A DNA stretch of 64,000 nucleotides from Streptomyces zagrosensis (GTDB lineage Bacteria; Actinomycetota; Actinomycetes; Streptomycetales; Streptomycetaceae). Of the stretch, positions 49,694 to 57,884 are shown one piece after another. Both the position numbers and the translations under genes were made by a program. The stretch is taken from positions 310,001 to 374,000 of the forward strand of contig NZ_JACHJL010000003.1 in the NCBI RefSeq assembly GCF_014203645.1, in the 5' to 3' direction. Position 1 is the stretch's first letter; the number at the start of each line of letters is the position of its first letter. Below the pieces are notes generated by a model. The model made no database searches, was not told the DNA's origin, and worked only from the letters and a program-made list of their open reading frames with translations.

Positions 49694-51052
49694 ATGCCCA
49701 GACGTGTTCGAGCCCGTTTCCGTACCACCGCCATAACCGTTGGTGTTGCCGCCGTCGCCGTGCTGACCGGCACCGCTACCGCGGCCACCGGCGCCTCGGA
49801 TCAGCGCCGCTCCGCGGCGGAGCGGCGCCCCGCGGTGGCCGCCGAACGCACCCATGAGGTGGAATATTTCACCGGGCCGAACGGCCACGGGCGACACACC
49901 ACGGTGCCGGCGGCGACGCCCGAGCGCATCGCCCGTGCGCAGCATCCGCTCTCGCCGGCCGAACGGGCCGGGGACGGCGATGTCACCCCGATCGTGGAAA
50001 GCGGCTCAACCGCCGACAAGGTGGATGTGGTAGTGATCGGCGACGGCTACACCGCCGCCCAGCAAGGGGACTTCCACGCCGACGCCCGCTCGAAGTGGCA
50101 GCAGATCTCCGCGGTCCAGCCGTACGCCTCCTATCGCGAGCTGTTCAACGTATGGGCGGTGGACGCGGTCTCCAACGATTCCGGCGTCTCCGGCGATCCG
50201 ACCCAGTCCGTAGTCAAGGACACCGCGTTGAGCTCGCGCTTTTGGTGCGACGGGCTGGAGCGGCTGCTGTGCGTGGACACTGACAAGGTGGAGTCGTACG
50301 CGACAAAGGCGCCCGCTGCCGACCTGGTCATCGTGCTCAGCAACGCCGCGAAGTACGGTGGCGCCGGCTACAACGACGTCACCTCGCGGCCCGGCTACGA
50401 CGGCATCGCCACCGCGTCGTCCGACCACCCCGACTCCGACCAGGTCGCCGTGCATGAGACCGGGCACTCGCTGGGCAAGCTCGCGGACGAGTACGTGTAC
50501 GAGGAGTACGGCACCTACACCGGGCCAGAGCCGGCCGACTCCAACATCAGCACGCTGAGCACATCGGCCATGGCGGCGCAGCGCACCAAGTGGTACCGCT
50601 GGCTCGGCCAGCAGTCACCGGACGGCGGCTCGGTCGGCGCGTACGAGGGTGGCGGCTACTACCCGCGCGGTCTGAACCGTCCCACCCGGAACTCGATCAT
50701 GCGCACGCTCGGCCGCGAGTTCAACCTCCCCGGGCGGGAGGCGATGATCGCGGGCTTCTACCGGCACGCGAGCGTGCTCGCCAGCGACACGCCCGCTGAC
50801 AAGACGCTGACCAGGCGTGAGCGGGTGAGCGTCGAGGTGCCGGCGTCGGCCACGGTGCGCTGGTACGTGGACGGCCGCGAGGTCCGCTCGGCGCGCGGCA
50901 AGCTGTCGGTTACGCCCAGGTCGCTCGGCGTTCCGGTGTTCGGCCACGGCCACCACATCACGGCCCGCGCCACCGATGGCACGGACGCGGTACGCGACCC
51001 CGAGCTTCGCAACTTGCTGACCGATAGCCGTAGTTGGCGCGTGCGCGGCTGA
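49694..51052 (+). CDS. Secreted M64-family metallopeptidase
   Basis: 452 aa from ATG 49694 (GGGAGAG upstream; a GTG at 49670 is in frame). A Sec signal peptide has basic RRVRARFRT, hydrophobic VGVAAVAVLTGTATAATG, cleavage near A-T-G-A. A prodomain-like part (HEVEYFTGPNGHG, conserved in IgA-peptidase M64-like proteins) leads to the catalytic domain: VDVVVIGDGYTAAQQGDFHA, FNVWAVDAVSNDSGVSG, then HETGHSLGKLADEY with the H-E-x-x-H-x(6)-E/D zinc ligands at about residues 254-268. A beta C-terminal domain ends ITARATDGTDAVRDPELRN. It is exported and probably degrades extracellular protein. Confidence 0.9.
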   Translation: MPRRVRARFRTTAITVGVAAVAVLTGTATAATGASDQRRSAAERRPAVAAERTHEVEYFTGPNGHGRHTTVPAATPERIARAQHPLSPAERAGDGDVTPIVESGSTADKVDVVVIGDGYTAAQQGDFHADARSKWQQISAVQPYASYRELFNVWAVDAVSNDSGVSGDPTQSVVKDTALSSRFWCDGLERLLCVDTDKVESYATKAPAADLVIVLSNAAKYGGAGYNDVTSRPGYDGIATASSDHPDSDQVAVHETGHSLGKLADEYVYEEYGTYTGPEPADSNISTLSTSAMAAQRTKWYRWLGQQSPDGGSVGAYEGGGYYPRGLNRPTRNSIMRTLGREFNLPGREAMIAGFYRHASVLASDTPADKTLTRRERVSVEVPASATVRWYVDGREVRSARGKLSVTPRSLGVPVFGHGHHITARATDGTDAVRDPELRNLLTDSRSWRVRG

Positions 51053-51516
51053 CCTCCGCGAGACGGTAGGGGCGGGTTGCCGGGGTGCCGACGCACATTG
51101 CCGGGCGGCGCCGGGGTGTTAACGCAGGCTGCCGGACGCTGCCGCACGCTGCCGGATGTCGTGCGCGTGGTCCGTCCGTGCGGTTCGTCCGTGCGGTTCG
51201 TGTGGTCTACGCGTCCCATGCGGCCGGCGTGGTGCCGCGTAACTGGCATGGCCCGGTATGGCGACGGTGCGGCATGGCGCGGTACGGGGCGGCGGCGCGG
51301 GGCGAGGCAGGCGGCGCGGCCGACGCAGCGCGGCATGGTGCGGTGACAGCGGCGCGGCGGCTGGCGCGGCCGGCGCGGCACCACACCGGCTGTCTCTCCC
51401 CGCCCTGACCTGGGCTTCGTTCCGTCACAAGGCATATAGCCATCAATGCGTGTAAATTGGGGCATCGTGAGCAGTCACCGGTAATGGTGACGACGTCTAC
51501 TTGAGGAGGCAATCAC
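51053..51516. other. Intergenic region upstream of the peptide operon, 464 bases
   Basis: No credible CDS. It has short direct repeats (GTCCGTGCGGTTC-type near 51170-51200) and GCGGCGCGG-rich DNA, then an AT-richer 60 bases from about 51425 with TATAGC (51435) and TAAATT (51453), either of which could be a -10 for the operon. I found no convincing -35. Confidence 0.5.
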
Positions 51517-51693
51517 ATGCTTGCTCAGAACACTGCACCTCTCCTAGCAACCCCGACGGATGAGGCAGCCGTCGGCTACCTGATGGTTGAGCAGGAGGCG
51601 CCGCTGAGCGACGCGCCGCTCTACACGCCACAGGCATCGGGCAAGCTGCTGCTGCTGCTGTTGGCGTCGCCGAAGGAGCCGAAGGACAAGTGA
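51517..51693 (+). CDS. Short peptide (58 aa), possible precursor of a peptide product
   Basis: ATG start with a strong GAGGAGG 7 bases before it. The peptide begins MLAQNTAPLLATPTDEAAVG, has YLMVEQEAPLSDAPLYTPQ in the middle, then six consecutive Leu after Gly-Lys, and ends in ASPKEPKDK, a charged tail. There is no signal peptide; the Leu run is too short for a membrane helix. The stop overlaps the next start (GTGA). A small, first-in-operon peptide coupled to unfamiliar enzymes and a serine hydrolase looks like a RiPP precursor layout, with a leader and a core or follower, but there is no Cys/Ser/Thr-rich core. It could instead be a small regulatory or structural subunit. Real gene: likely; function: unknown. 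Confidence 0.65.
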   Translation: MLAQNTAPLLATPTDEAAVGYLMVEQEAPLSDAPLYTPQASGKLLLLLLASPKEPKDK

Positions 51694-52700
51694 GCCCCGA
51701 TCGGCCGCAGACGGCCTATGCCGAATCGGCGGCCGACCTGGCTCGTCGTGTCCTCGGCGCCCTGCGGGGCGCCGGGGGCACGGCCCTGGTCGCCGAGCAT
51801 GTCGAAAGCGCGGCCGACCCCAAGACCGCGCTGGCCGCCATCCGGGTCGTCGGGGCCGACACCTTCGCTCCGTACCTTCTGGGCGACAGCACCTTTCATC
51901 CACAGGACGCGGCGGCGCTCGCCATGTCCTTCACCGTCTTCCCGCCCCCGGTCAGCCCGCCCCAGCCGCCCCCCGATGGCCCCGTTGAGCCCTGGGTCGT
52001 CGCCTGGCGCGACTGGGCCATGGCCGCCCTTCTCGGCCACTTCGCCGCGGCCAGCGCGCCCGGACCCGCCGAGGTCGCCGAGGCAGCCGCTGCCGCCGAC
52101 CCGGCGAGCCTCGCGGAGGTAGCCGCCGCAGCCGAAGCCGCCGAGGCCGCAACGGTGTACGCGCCCCAGCCACAGGGCGCCCCGCTGCTTGCCGATGATC
52201 GGCTGCGCGCGGCGTACGCGGCCGGCAGCGCTCCCGCGCGCGAGGAAGCAAACGGCGTCCCCGGGGCCTCCGAAGGCTCGTACGCCGCCGACCCGTTGCA
52301 CGCCGCCGGCCACACCGCCGCCGCCGCCGAGCGACCGTACGCAACCGACGGCGCCGCCACCGCCGAGGCCGCCGGCCTGGACTGGCAGCGTTGGTCGGTG
52401 CGGATGGGGCAGCTCTCGCCGCTCGCGCTGCCGGGCCTCGAAGGGCCCGTGCACGCGGCGGCGCGCGGCGCGCCGCTCGCCCTCGCGCGTGGTGCCAGCC
52501 GCGCCATGCTGCGCCGCGACTATCCCACCGCGATTCACATCGTCCGCTGGTTGGCGCTGCTCAGCGCCGAGGGCGTACGGCTGCCGCTCGAACTACCCCC
52601 GTTGCTCGAACACCTCGAACTGCTCGGCGGCGGTGGACCCCGGCTTGCCCTTGACCTGGCCATCGCCCGCCACCTGCTCGCCCTGGAGCCCTTCGCATGA
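51690..52700 (+). CDS. Unknown protein with two helical ends and a Ala/Pro-rich insert (336 aa)
   Basis: GTG start overlapping the peptide stop (GTGA). Residues 1-85 are helical (DLARRVLGALRGAGGTALVA, DTFAPYLLGDSTFHP). About 85-225 is low complexity, dominated by Ala, Pro and Glu (PPPVSPPQPPPDGP, AEVAEAAAAADPASLAEVAA). The C-terminal ~110 residues return to a folded pattern: WQRWSVRMGQLSPLALPGLE, then RDYPTAIHIVRWLALLSAEG and LLEHLELLGGGGPRLALDLA. I recognise no family or catalytic motif. It overlaps the next gene by 4 bases, so stoichiometric translation with both neighbours is likely; it could be a scaffold for the peptide or a partner of the following protein. Confidence 0.7.
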   Translation: MSPDRPQTAYAESAADLARRVLGALRGAGGTALVAEHVESAADPKTALAAIRVVGADTFAPYLLGDSTFHPQDAAALAMSFTVFPPPVSPPQPPPDGPVEPWVVAWRDWAMAALLGHFAAASAPGPAEVAEAAAAADPASLAEVAAAAEAAEAATVYAPQPQGAPLLADDRLRAAYAAGSAPAREEANGVPGASEGSYAADPLHAAGHTAAAAERPYATDGAATAEAAGLDWQRWSVRMGQLSPLALPGLEGPVHAAARGAPLALARGASRAMLRRDYPTAIHIVRWLALLSAEGVRLPLELPPLLEHLELLGGGGPRLALDLAIARHLLALEPFA

Positions 52701-53638
52701 CGGTGTCCGTGACCCAGACCGCGCACCAGGTCAGCACAAAGGCGCTGGCCTGGCTGCACAACCATCACGAGCGCGGTGCGCTGCCCGAGGGCACCACCAC
52801 GGACCTCGGCGACCCGGACAGCGTCTACAAGCCACTGGGCGAAACGGCGCTCGCGGCCACGCTCGTGCTGCGCGAGGCCGCGGCCGGAACCACCGAGCTC
52901 CGGGTCGCCCGTGACCTACTCGACTACTGCTGGCGGCAGTTCGGCGAGGGCGACATGCTCTACGAGCGGCTGCTGCGCTACCCGATGATGAGCGACCCGA
53001 TGGAGACCTACGCCCACTTCACGGTGGGCGGCTACCGGCACGAGCCGCTGGAGCGGCTGCTCGCGCACACCACCGGGCTACGCACCGTACGCGGCCTTGA
53101 GCAGCAGCCCAACCGTAAGCTCGCGGTCGCCAACGCCGCCCGGCTCATCGGCCTCGACCACGGGCGGCGCGCGTACGACTGGGACACGCTCACCCGCGCC
53201 ACCTGGCTCGGCGGCACCCCCGAGCCCTGGCTCATCGACTGGATGACCGGCTACTCCCTCACCCACGCGGTCTTCCACCTGACCGACTGGGGCGCCCGCC
53301 CCGGCGACCTCTCCGCCGAGCTGACCTCGTACGTCGCCACCTGGCTACCGGTGTGGATCGACATTTGGGCCGAGGTCGAACAGTGGGACCTGGTGGCCGA
53401 GTTGATGATCGTCGGTTGCTGTCTAGAGCGCCCGTACTGCGACGCGGCGGACTGGGAACTGCTGGCCCGAGTCCAGCACGACGACGGCCTGCTGCCGCGC
53501 GACGGCGACCCGGTCTCCGCCGACCCCGACGAACGCTTCCTCCACCACCAGCACACGGCCGTTGTCGCCGCCGTAGCGGGCACTCTCGCGGTCTCCCGCA
53601 CGTTGGGCGGCGGCTCAGCGCAGGTGGCCGACCAGTGA
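52697..53638 (+). CDS. Uncharacterised helical protein, DUF6895-like (313 aa)
   Basis: ATG start with a 4-base overlap. An all-alpha protein with repeated helices: TKALAWLHNHHERGALPEGT, LGETALAATLVLREAAAGTT, VARDLLDYCWRQFGEGDMLY and MTGYSLTHAVFHLTDWGARP, then LTSYVATWLPVWIDIWAEVE and WDLVAELMIVGCCLERPYCD. Spaced His and Trp residues (AVFHLTDWG, LHHQHTAVVA) could line a pocket or bind metal. From memory it resembles the actinobacterial DUF6895 family, whose function is not known. The stop overlaps the next gene (GTGA), so it is part of the same peptide-associated operon. Confidence 0.72.
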   Translation: MTVSVTQTAHQVSTKALAWLHNHHERGALPEGTTTDLGDPDSVYKPLGETALAATLVLREAAAGTTELRVARDLLDYCWRQFGEGDMLYERLLRYPMMSDPMETYAHFTVGGYRHEPLERLLAHTTGLRTVRGLEQQPNRKLAVANAARLIGLDHGRRAYDWDTLTRATWLGGTPEPWLIDWMTGYSLTHAVFHLTDWGARPGDLSAELTSYVATWLPVWIDIWAEVEQWDLVAELMIVGCCLERPYCDAADWELLARVQHDDGLLPRDGDPVSADPDERFLHHQHTAVVAAVAGTLAVSRTLGGGSAQVADQ

Positions 53639-54960
53639 CCCGCGGACGCGACCGGCGCCCGCGAACCCAGGGCGCAGGCCCTGCGGGGACCGCGGGAGTT
53701 GAGGGGGCCGGGGGAACTGCTGGGACCGCTGGGGCCCATGCGCAGCGGCCAGCCCGGGCCGCGGGGCATGTCGAGAGAGAACGGAGCGGCGTGCGGCGAG
53801 GTGCGTGGGGCGTACGTGGCTTGCGGAGCCCGAGGCGTACGCACGGTCGCGGCGGCGCGCGGCAGGCGCCCGCGCCGGTCGGCGCCGAACCGACCTGGGC
53901 CACCGAGGCGCTGGTGCCGTTGCTGCACGCCGCGCCGGGGGCCAGCGGTGTCGCGGTCGCCGCACGCCGAGGCGAGGATCGGGTCTTCCTCGCGGACGGG
54001 CGCACCGCCCGGCACGGCGGGCGGCCGGTGGACGCCGACACCCGCTTCGAAATCGGCTCGCTGACCAAGCCGTTCACCGCGCTGCTGCTCGCTGAGCTGG
54101 TGGCGCGGGGCGAGGTGCGCTACGAGGACCCGATCAGCCGCTTCCTGCCGCGCGTCGCCGCCCCGCACGTACCCGGTGGCCCCATCACGCTGCTCCATCT
54201 GGCCACCCACACCTCCGGGCTGCCCCGGCTGCCGCCGGGACTGGCCGCGCAAGCCGTGCCGCGGTTCTTCACCAACCCGTATGGCACCCTCCACACCGAG
54301 GACCTGCTGGCCGCACTCGGGCGCACCCACACGCGCATCCGCCCCGGCACCCGCTTCCACTACTCCAACTTCGGCGTGGGGCTGCTCGGCCATCTGCTGG
54401 CCCGGGCCGCGAGCCCCGGACACGGCTCCTACGGCGACTACGGCGAACTCCTGGCCAGCCGGGTGCTGCGCCCCCTTGGGCTGCGCCGTACGGGCTGCGC
54501 CCCCGACCTCCCGCAGCCCCAGGCCACCGGCTACTGGCACGGCAGGGCCCGGCCGCCCTGGCAGATGCCCGGGCTGCCGGGCGCCGCCGCCGTCCGATCG
54601 AGTACGCGCGACCTGCTCGACTTCCTCGACGTACTCGCCGACCCCAGTACGGCCCCCGACGCCGCATCGACCCGGCTCATCACCGCCCTCACCGATGTGA
54701 CCAGACCCCGGCTCGTGGTGCCGCGCAGCACCAGCAGGCTCGCCCTGATCTGGAACATCCGCCCGCGCCCAGGACACGACCTCTACCACCACTCGGGCGG
54801 CACCCGGGGCTTCACCGCCTTCGCCGGCTTCTGCCCGCAGACGGGCGTCTCGCTGGTCGCCTTGGCCAACCGGGCGCCCGCGCCGAACGGGGCGTTCATC
54901 CAGCAGGCGTACAGCGCGCTGCGCGGGTTGGCGGCGGGGGGCGCGGGGAGCAGCGCGTAG
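53635..54960 (+). CDS. Serine beta-lactamase-like hydrolase (family S12) in the peptide operon
   Basis: 441 aa from GTG 53635, overlapping the previous stop. About 80 residues of basic, low-complexity sequence precede the catalytic domain and are not a signal peptide, so the enzyme is probably cytosolic. Catalytic landmarks: S-L-T-K in FEIGSLTKPFTALLL (Ser142, Lys145), Y-S-N in FHYSNFGVGLLGHLL (Tyr243) and H-S-G in YHHSGGTRGFTAFAG (about 386-388), the expected S-x-x-K, Y-x-N and K/H-x-G triad. This is a class C beta-lactamase/D-aminopeptidase fold that includes peptidases and esterases. Its place after the peptide and two unfamiliar proteins suggests it trims or acylates a peptide. Confirmation is lacking. 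Confidence 0.85.
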   Translation: MTRGRDRRPRTQGAGPAGTAGVEGAGGTAGTAGAHAQRPARAAGHVERERSGVRRGAWGVRGLRSPRRTHGRGGARQAPAPVGAEPTWATEALVPLLHAAPGASGVAVAARRGEDRVFLADGRTARHGGRPVDADTRFEIGSLTKPFTALLLAELVARGEVRYEDPISRFLPRVAAPHVPGGPITLLHLATHTSGLPRLPPGLAAQAVPRFFTNPYGTLHTEDLLAALGRTHTRIRPGTRFHYSNFGVGLLGHLLARAASPGHGSYGDYGELLASRVLRPLGLRRTGCAPDLPQPQATGYWHGRARPPWQMPGLPGAAAVRSSTRDLLDFLDVLADPSTAPDAASTRLITALTDVTRPRLVVPRSTSRLALIWNIRPRPGHDLYHHSGGTRGFTAFAGFCPQTGVSLVALANRAPAPNGAFIQQAYSALRGLAAGGAGSSA

Positions 54961-55397
54961 CGCCCCGCGCCGTGCCATTCGCCTGTGCGGCCCCTCGCGC
55001 CCGCGCTGAACGGGAGGTCCAACCGGCAGGCGTACGGCGTGTTTCCCCTGCCCGTCCGCGAGTTGCGCCGCGCATGCGGAAGTCGCCGCGTCACCCGACG
55101 TAGCCGGTGGCGTCGTCCCCCAGGGAGGGAAGCGGCAGGGGCGGCGCTCAGGACGACGGCGGCGTCCGTCGGACGTATGGCCTGAGTTGGGACGAGAGTG
55201 GCCAGATGCATGACGTGTGGGTATCGGCCCCGGTAGGGGAAGAAGTCGAAGGAAAGCGGCATTTCGATACTCTCCTCGACACCTGCGACCGCCCCGGCGA
55301 CAGTAACTGACGTAGGCCGCAACGGCTTTGTCACCATCGTGCGCGGGGCCCCGAGCCCGCTGGTCACCCGACAGCGGCGCGAGGTAATGATTAGGCC
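54961..55397. other. Intergenic region before the kinase gene, 437 bases
   Basis: No credible CDS on either strand. I saw no obvious stem-loop terminator after the hydrolase gene. The last 80 bases are AT-richer and hold the kinase ribosome binding site (GAGG) and probably its promoter. Confidence 0.5.
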
Positions 55398-57467
55398 ATG
55401 ACGAACCATGGGGGACGAGAAAACGAGCCCACCAGTTATGGGCTCCAGCCACCGCGGAGAGCGCAGCCCCCAGCCGCCCCCGGCCCGGCCCCCGCGCCGG
55501 TGCCGCAACAGGGCGCTGGGCAGGACGCACATCAGGGCCGCCACGCCGCAGGCGAGCGCCCAGCCGAGCAACGTGCCCCGCACCAGGCGTACGCCCAGCA
55601 GCAGGCCGCGAGCGAGCACCAGGACCAGCCGTACGGCCAGGCACCCGCCCGGGGGCCTGGCCAGGCCCAGGGACGCAGCCAGGCCCAGGCCCACAATCAG
55701 GACCAGAATCAGGCTCAGCCGTACGGCCAGGGCCACGATCGGCCGCCCACCGGACCCGCACCCGCACCCGCACCCGGACACGGACACGCTCCCGGGCAGG
55801 GACATGCCTATGACCCCACCCAGTTCGGCAACCGTCTCGGCACGGGAGCGGGTGCCGTCGTCACCACGGGAGCGGAAGCCGCCGCCGGTGCCGAGGCTGC
55901 CTGGTCTGCTGCTTCCGCTGCTTCCGCTGCCTCCGCTGCTGGCGCCGTCGCCGACCCGGACGCCGGGCGGCTGATCGGCGGGCGCTACCAGTTGACCTCC
56001 CGGCTCGGACACGGCGGCATGGGCACCGTATGGAAGGCCCACGACCAGATCGTTGGCCGGGATGTCGCCGTCAAGGAGCCGCGCATACCCGACCATCTGC
56101 CCGAGCGCGACCGGCAGACCGTCTATCAGCGGATGCAGCGCGAGGCGCGCGCCGCGGCCAGGATCGATCACCCTGCGGTCGTCACCGTGCACGACGTGGT
56201 CGTGGAGGACGGCCGTCCGTGGATCGTCATGGAGTTGGTGCGCGGCCGGTCGTTGGGCGATGTGCTCGCCGAGGGCACGCTCGACCCGCGCGAGGCGGCC
56301 CGGATCGGCGTCGAGGTGCTGGGGGCCCTGTCCGCTGCGCACGAGGTGGGCGTGCTGCACCGCGACGTCAAGCCCGACAACGTACTGCTCGGCCGCAACG
56401 ACCGGGTCGTCCTGACCGACTTCGGCATCGCCCAGGTGGAGGGCGAGCAGGGGCTCACGGAGACCGGCGCGTTCGTGGGGTCGCCCGAGTTCATCGCCCC
56501 GGAGCGAGTGCTCGGGCAGCGGCCGGGGCCCGAATCCGACCTGTGGTCGCTCGGAGTTGTGCTGTACGCGGCGGTCGAGGGCATGTCCCCGTACCGGCGC
56601 TCTCACCACCCCGCCACGCTCCAGGCCGTGCTGTCGGCCGAGCCGCAGATGCCCGCGCGCGGCTCCGGCGCCCTGGGCATGCTGATCATGCAGTTGCTCC
56701 GCAAGGAGCCATCGGCACGGCCCACGGCGGCCGAGGCCAGGCAAACGCTGGAGTCGGTGGCCCGTCCGGCCCCCGCGCCCCCGACCCTGCTCGCGCCCCA
56801 ACCTGGCGGCGGCGCATCCGCCACTGGCGGCGGCGCATCCTCCTCCCGGTTCCCCGCGTGGCTGCGGACCAACCGGAAGGCGCAGGTCGGCCTGGGTGGT
56901 GGGGTGTTGGCGGCGGCCGTCGCGCTGATCCTTGTGGTCGCTGACCCGTTCGGCGGCGGCAGCGCGGATGACGCGCCGGACGGCTGGAAGACGGTGAACG
57001 CACAGGAGCGGGTACGGGCCGAGCTCGCGGCCCCGAAGGACTACGCGCTCAGCGAGAACGACGACGAGATCAAGCTGCTCGACCCCGGCAAGGTCTTCTC
57101 GGTCACCCTGCGCCGGGACCCGGTCACCGACGAGGACGACAAGCCCACGGCGCTCCAGGAGGCCAACGCCCACCTCGCCAGCTACAAGGAGGACTACTAC
57201 AAGTACAGCTGGGCCGATAAGTCGGTGAGCGGCACGGTGCGGGAGACGAAGTACCACGGCGAGCGTGCCGCCGAGATGACGGCCACGTACACCACCAACG
57301 ACTCCACCAACCCGGTGAGCCTGCGCCGCCGCGAGTTCCACTACATGAACGACAACGACGTGCAGTGGCAGCTGGTCGTGGAGATGCCCGCCAAGGGCAA
57401 GCCGCGCGATGAGGGCGAGCGCCTTTTCAACGACATGGTGAAACACCTCACGATCAAGGACCTGTGA
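55398..57467 (+). CDS. Membrane Ser/Thr protein kinase (PknB-like, no PASTA domain)
   Basis: 689 aa. Residues 1-190 are disordered and rich in Gln/Pro/Ala. The kinase domain (~195-460) has GGRYQLTSRLGHGGMGTVWK (Gly loop), RDVAVKEPRIP (catalytic Lys), VLHRDVKPDNVLLGRNDR (catalytic loop), LTDFGIAQVEG (D-F-G) and GSPEFIAPERVLGQ (A-P-E). All key residues are present, so it should be active. One membrane helix (GGGVLAAAVALILVVADPF) near 500 precedes an outside domain of ~180 residues: FSVTLRRDPVTDEDDKPTAL, YYKYSWADKSVSG and HGERAAEMTATYTTNDSTNP. No PASTA repeats are present, so this domain may sense another ligand. Monocistronic. Confidence 0.92.
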   Translation: MTNHGGRENEPTSYGLQPPRRAQPPAAPGPAPAPVPQQGAGQDAHQGRHAAGERPAEQRAPHQAYAQQQAASEHQDQPYGQAPARGPGQAQGRSQAQAHNQDQNQAQPYGQGHDRPPTGPAPAPAPGHGHAPGQGHAYDPTQFGNRLGTGAGAVVTTGAEAAAGAEAAWSAASAASAASAAGAVADPDAGRLIGGRYQLTSRLGHGGMGTVWKAHDQIVGRDVAVKEPRIPDHLPERDRQTVYQRMQREARAAARIDHPAVVTVHDVVVEDGRPWIVMELVRGRSLGDVLAEGTLDPREAARIGVEVLGALSAAHEVGVLHRDVKPDNVLLGRNDRVVLTDFGIAQVEGEQGLTETGAFVGSPEFIAPERVLGQRPGPESDLWSLGVVLYAAVEGMSPYRRSHHPATLQAVLSAEPQMPARGSGALGMLIMQLLRKEPSARPTAAEARQTLESVARPAPAPPTLLAPQPGGGASATGGGASSSRFPAWLRTNRKAQVGLGGGVLAAAVALILVVADPFGGGSADDAPDGWKTVNAQERVRAELAAPKDYALSENDDEIKLLDPGKVFSVTLRRDPVTDEDDKPTALQEANAHLASYKEDYYKYSWADKSVSGTVRETKYHGERAAEMTATYTTNDSTNPVSLRRREFHYMNDNDVQWQLVVEMPAKGKPRDEGERLFNDMVKHLTIKDL

Positions 57468-57884
57468 CCCGGCGACCCGCCGCGGCGGGGCAGGCCCCGG
57501 AAAGTGGCGGCACTGGAAGACGACGGGCAGCCCCGGAAGACGCCGGGGCAGGCTCCGCACATTGGCGGGGCAGCCCTCGGACATTGACGGGGCCGGTGCA
57601 CGGCAGCGACGAGGCAGGGGGCGGAAAGCGGTGGCGCAGCGGTGGACCTAGGGCGCCGCTCGCGGTCACCGCACCAGTTCCCCCGGGGCCTTTCGCTCCC
57701 GGCTAGCTCCGCGCCCGTCCACCTCGACATCTCCGTCCGTCCCCCCGATCTGCGGGTGCAACGCCCCTGACCAGCCCAGATGTCGCCAGCGTTTACTGGC
57801 GCGATGTAGGCCGCCGGGGCCGCCAGGTGAAAAGGGGTTACCGCCGGGTACCCAAACGGCCGCGGCGGGAATACGCTCACCCGC
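57468..57884. other. Intergenic region before the dehydrogenase gene, 417 bases
   Basis: No credible CDS. A perfect palindrome CCCGCCGCGGCGGG (57476-57489) lies just after the kinase stop, without a loop or T-run. A short dyad CGCCAG-CGTTTA-CTGGCG sits at 57784-57801, about 85 bases before the dehydrogenase start, and could be an operator. GGGGCAGGC-type short repeats lie between. Confidence 0.5.

Noticed and set aside
54783..57584. Very long minus-strand open frame (933 codons) opposite the Ser/Thr kinase
   Set aside because: It is an antisense shadow of the GC-rich kinase gene; it shows no domain and the plus-strand kinase has all catalytic motifs.
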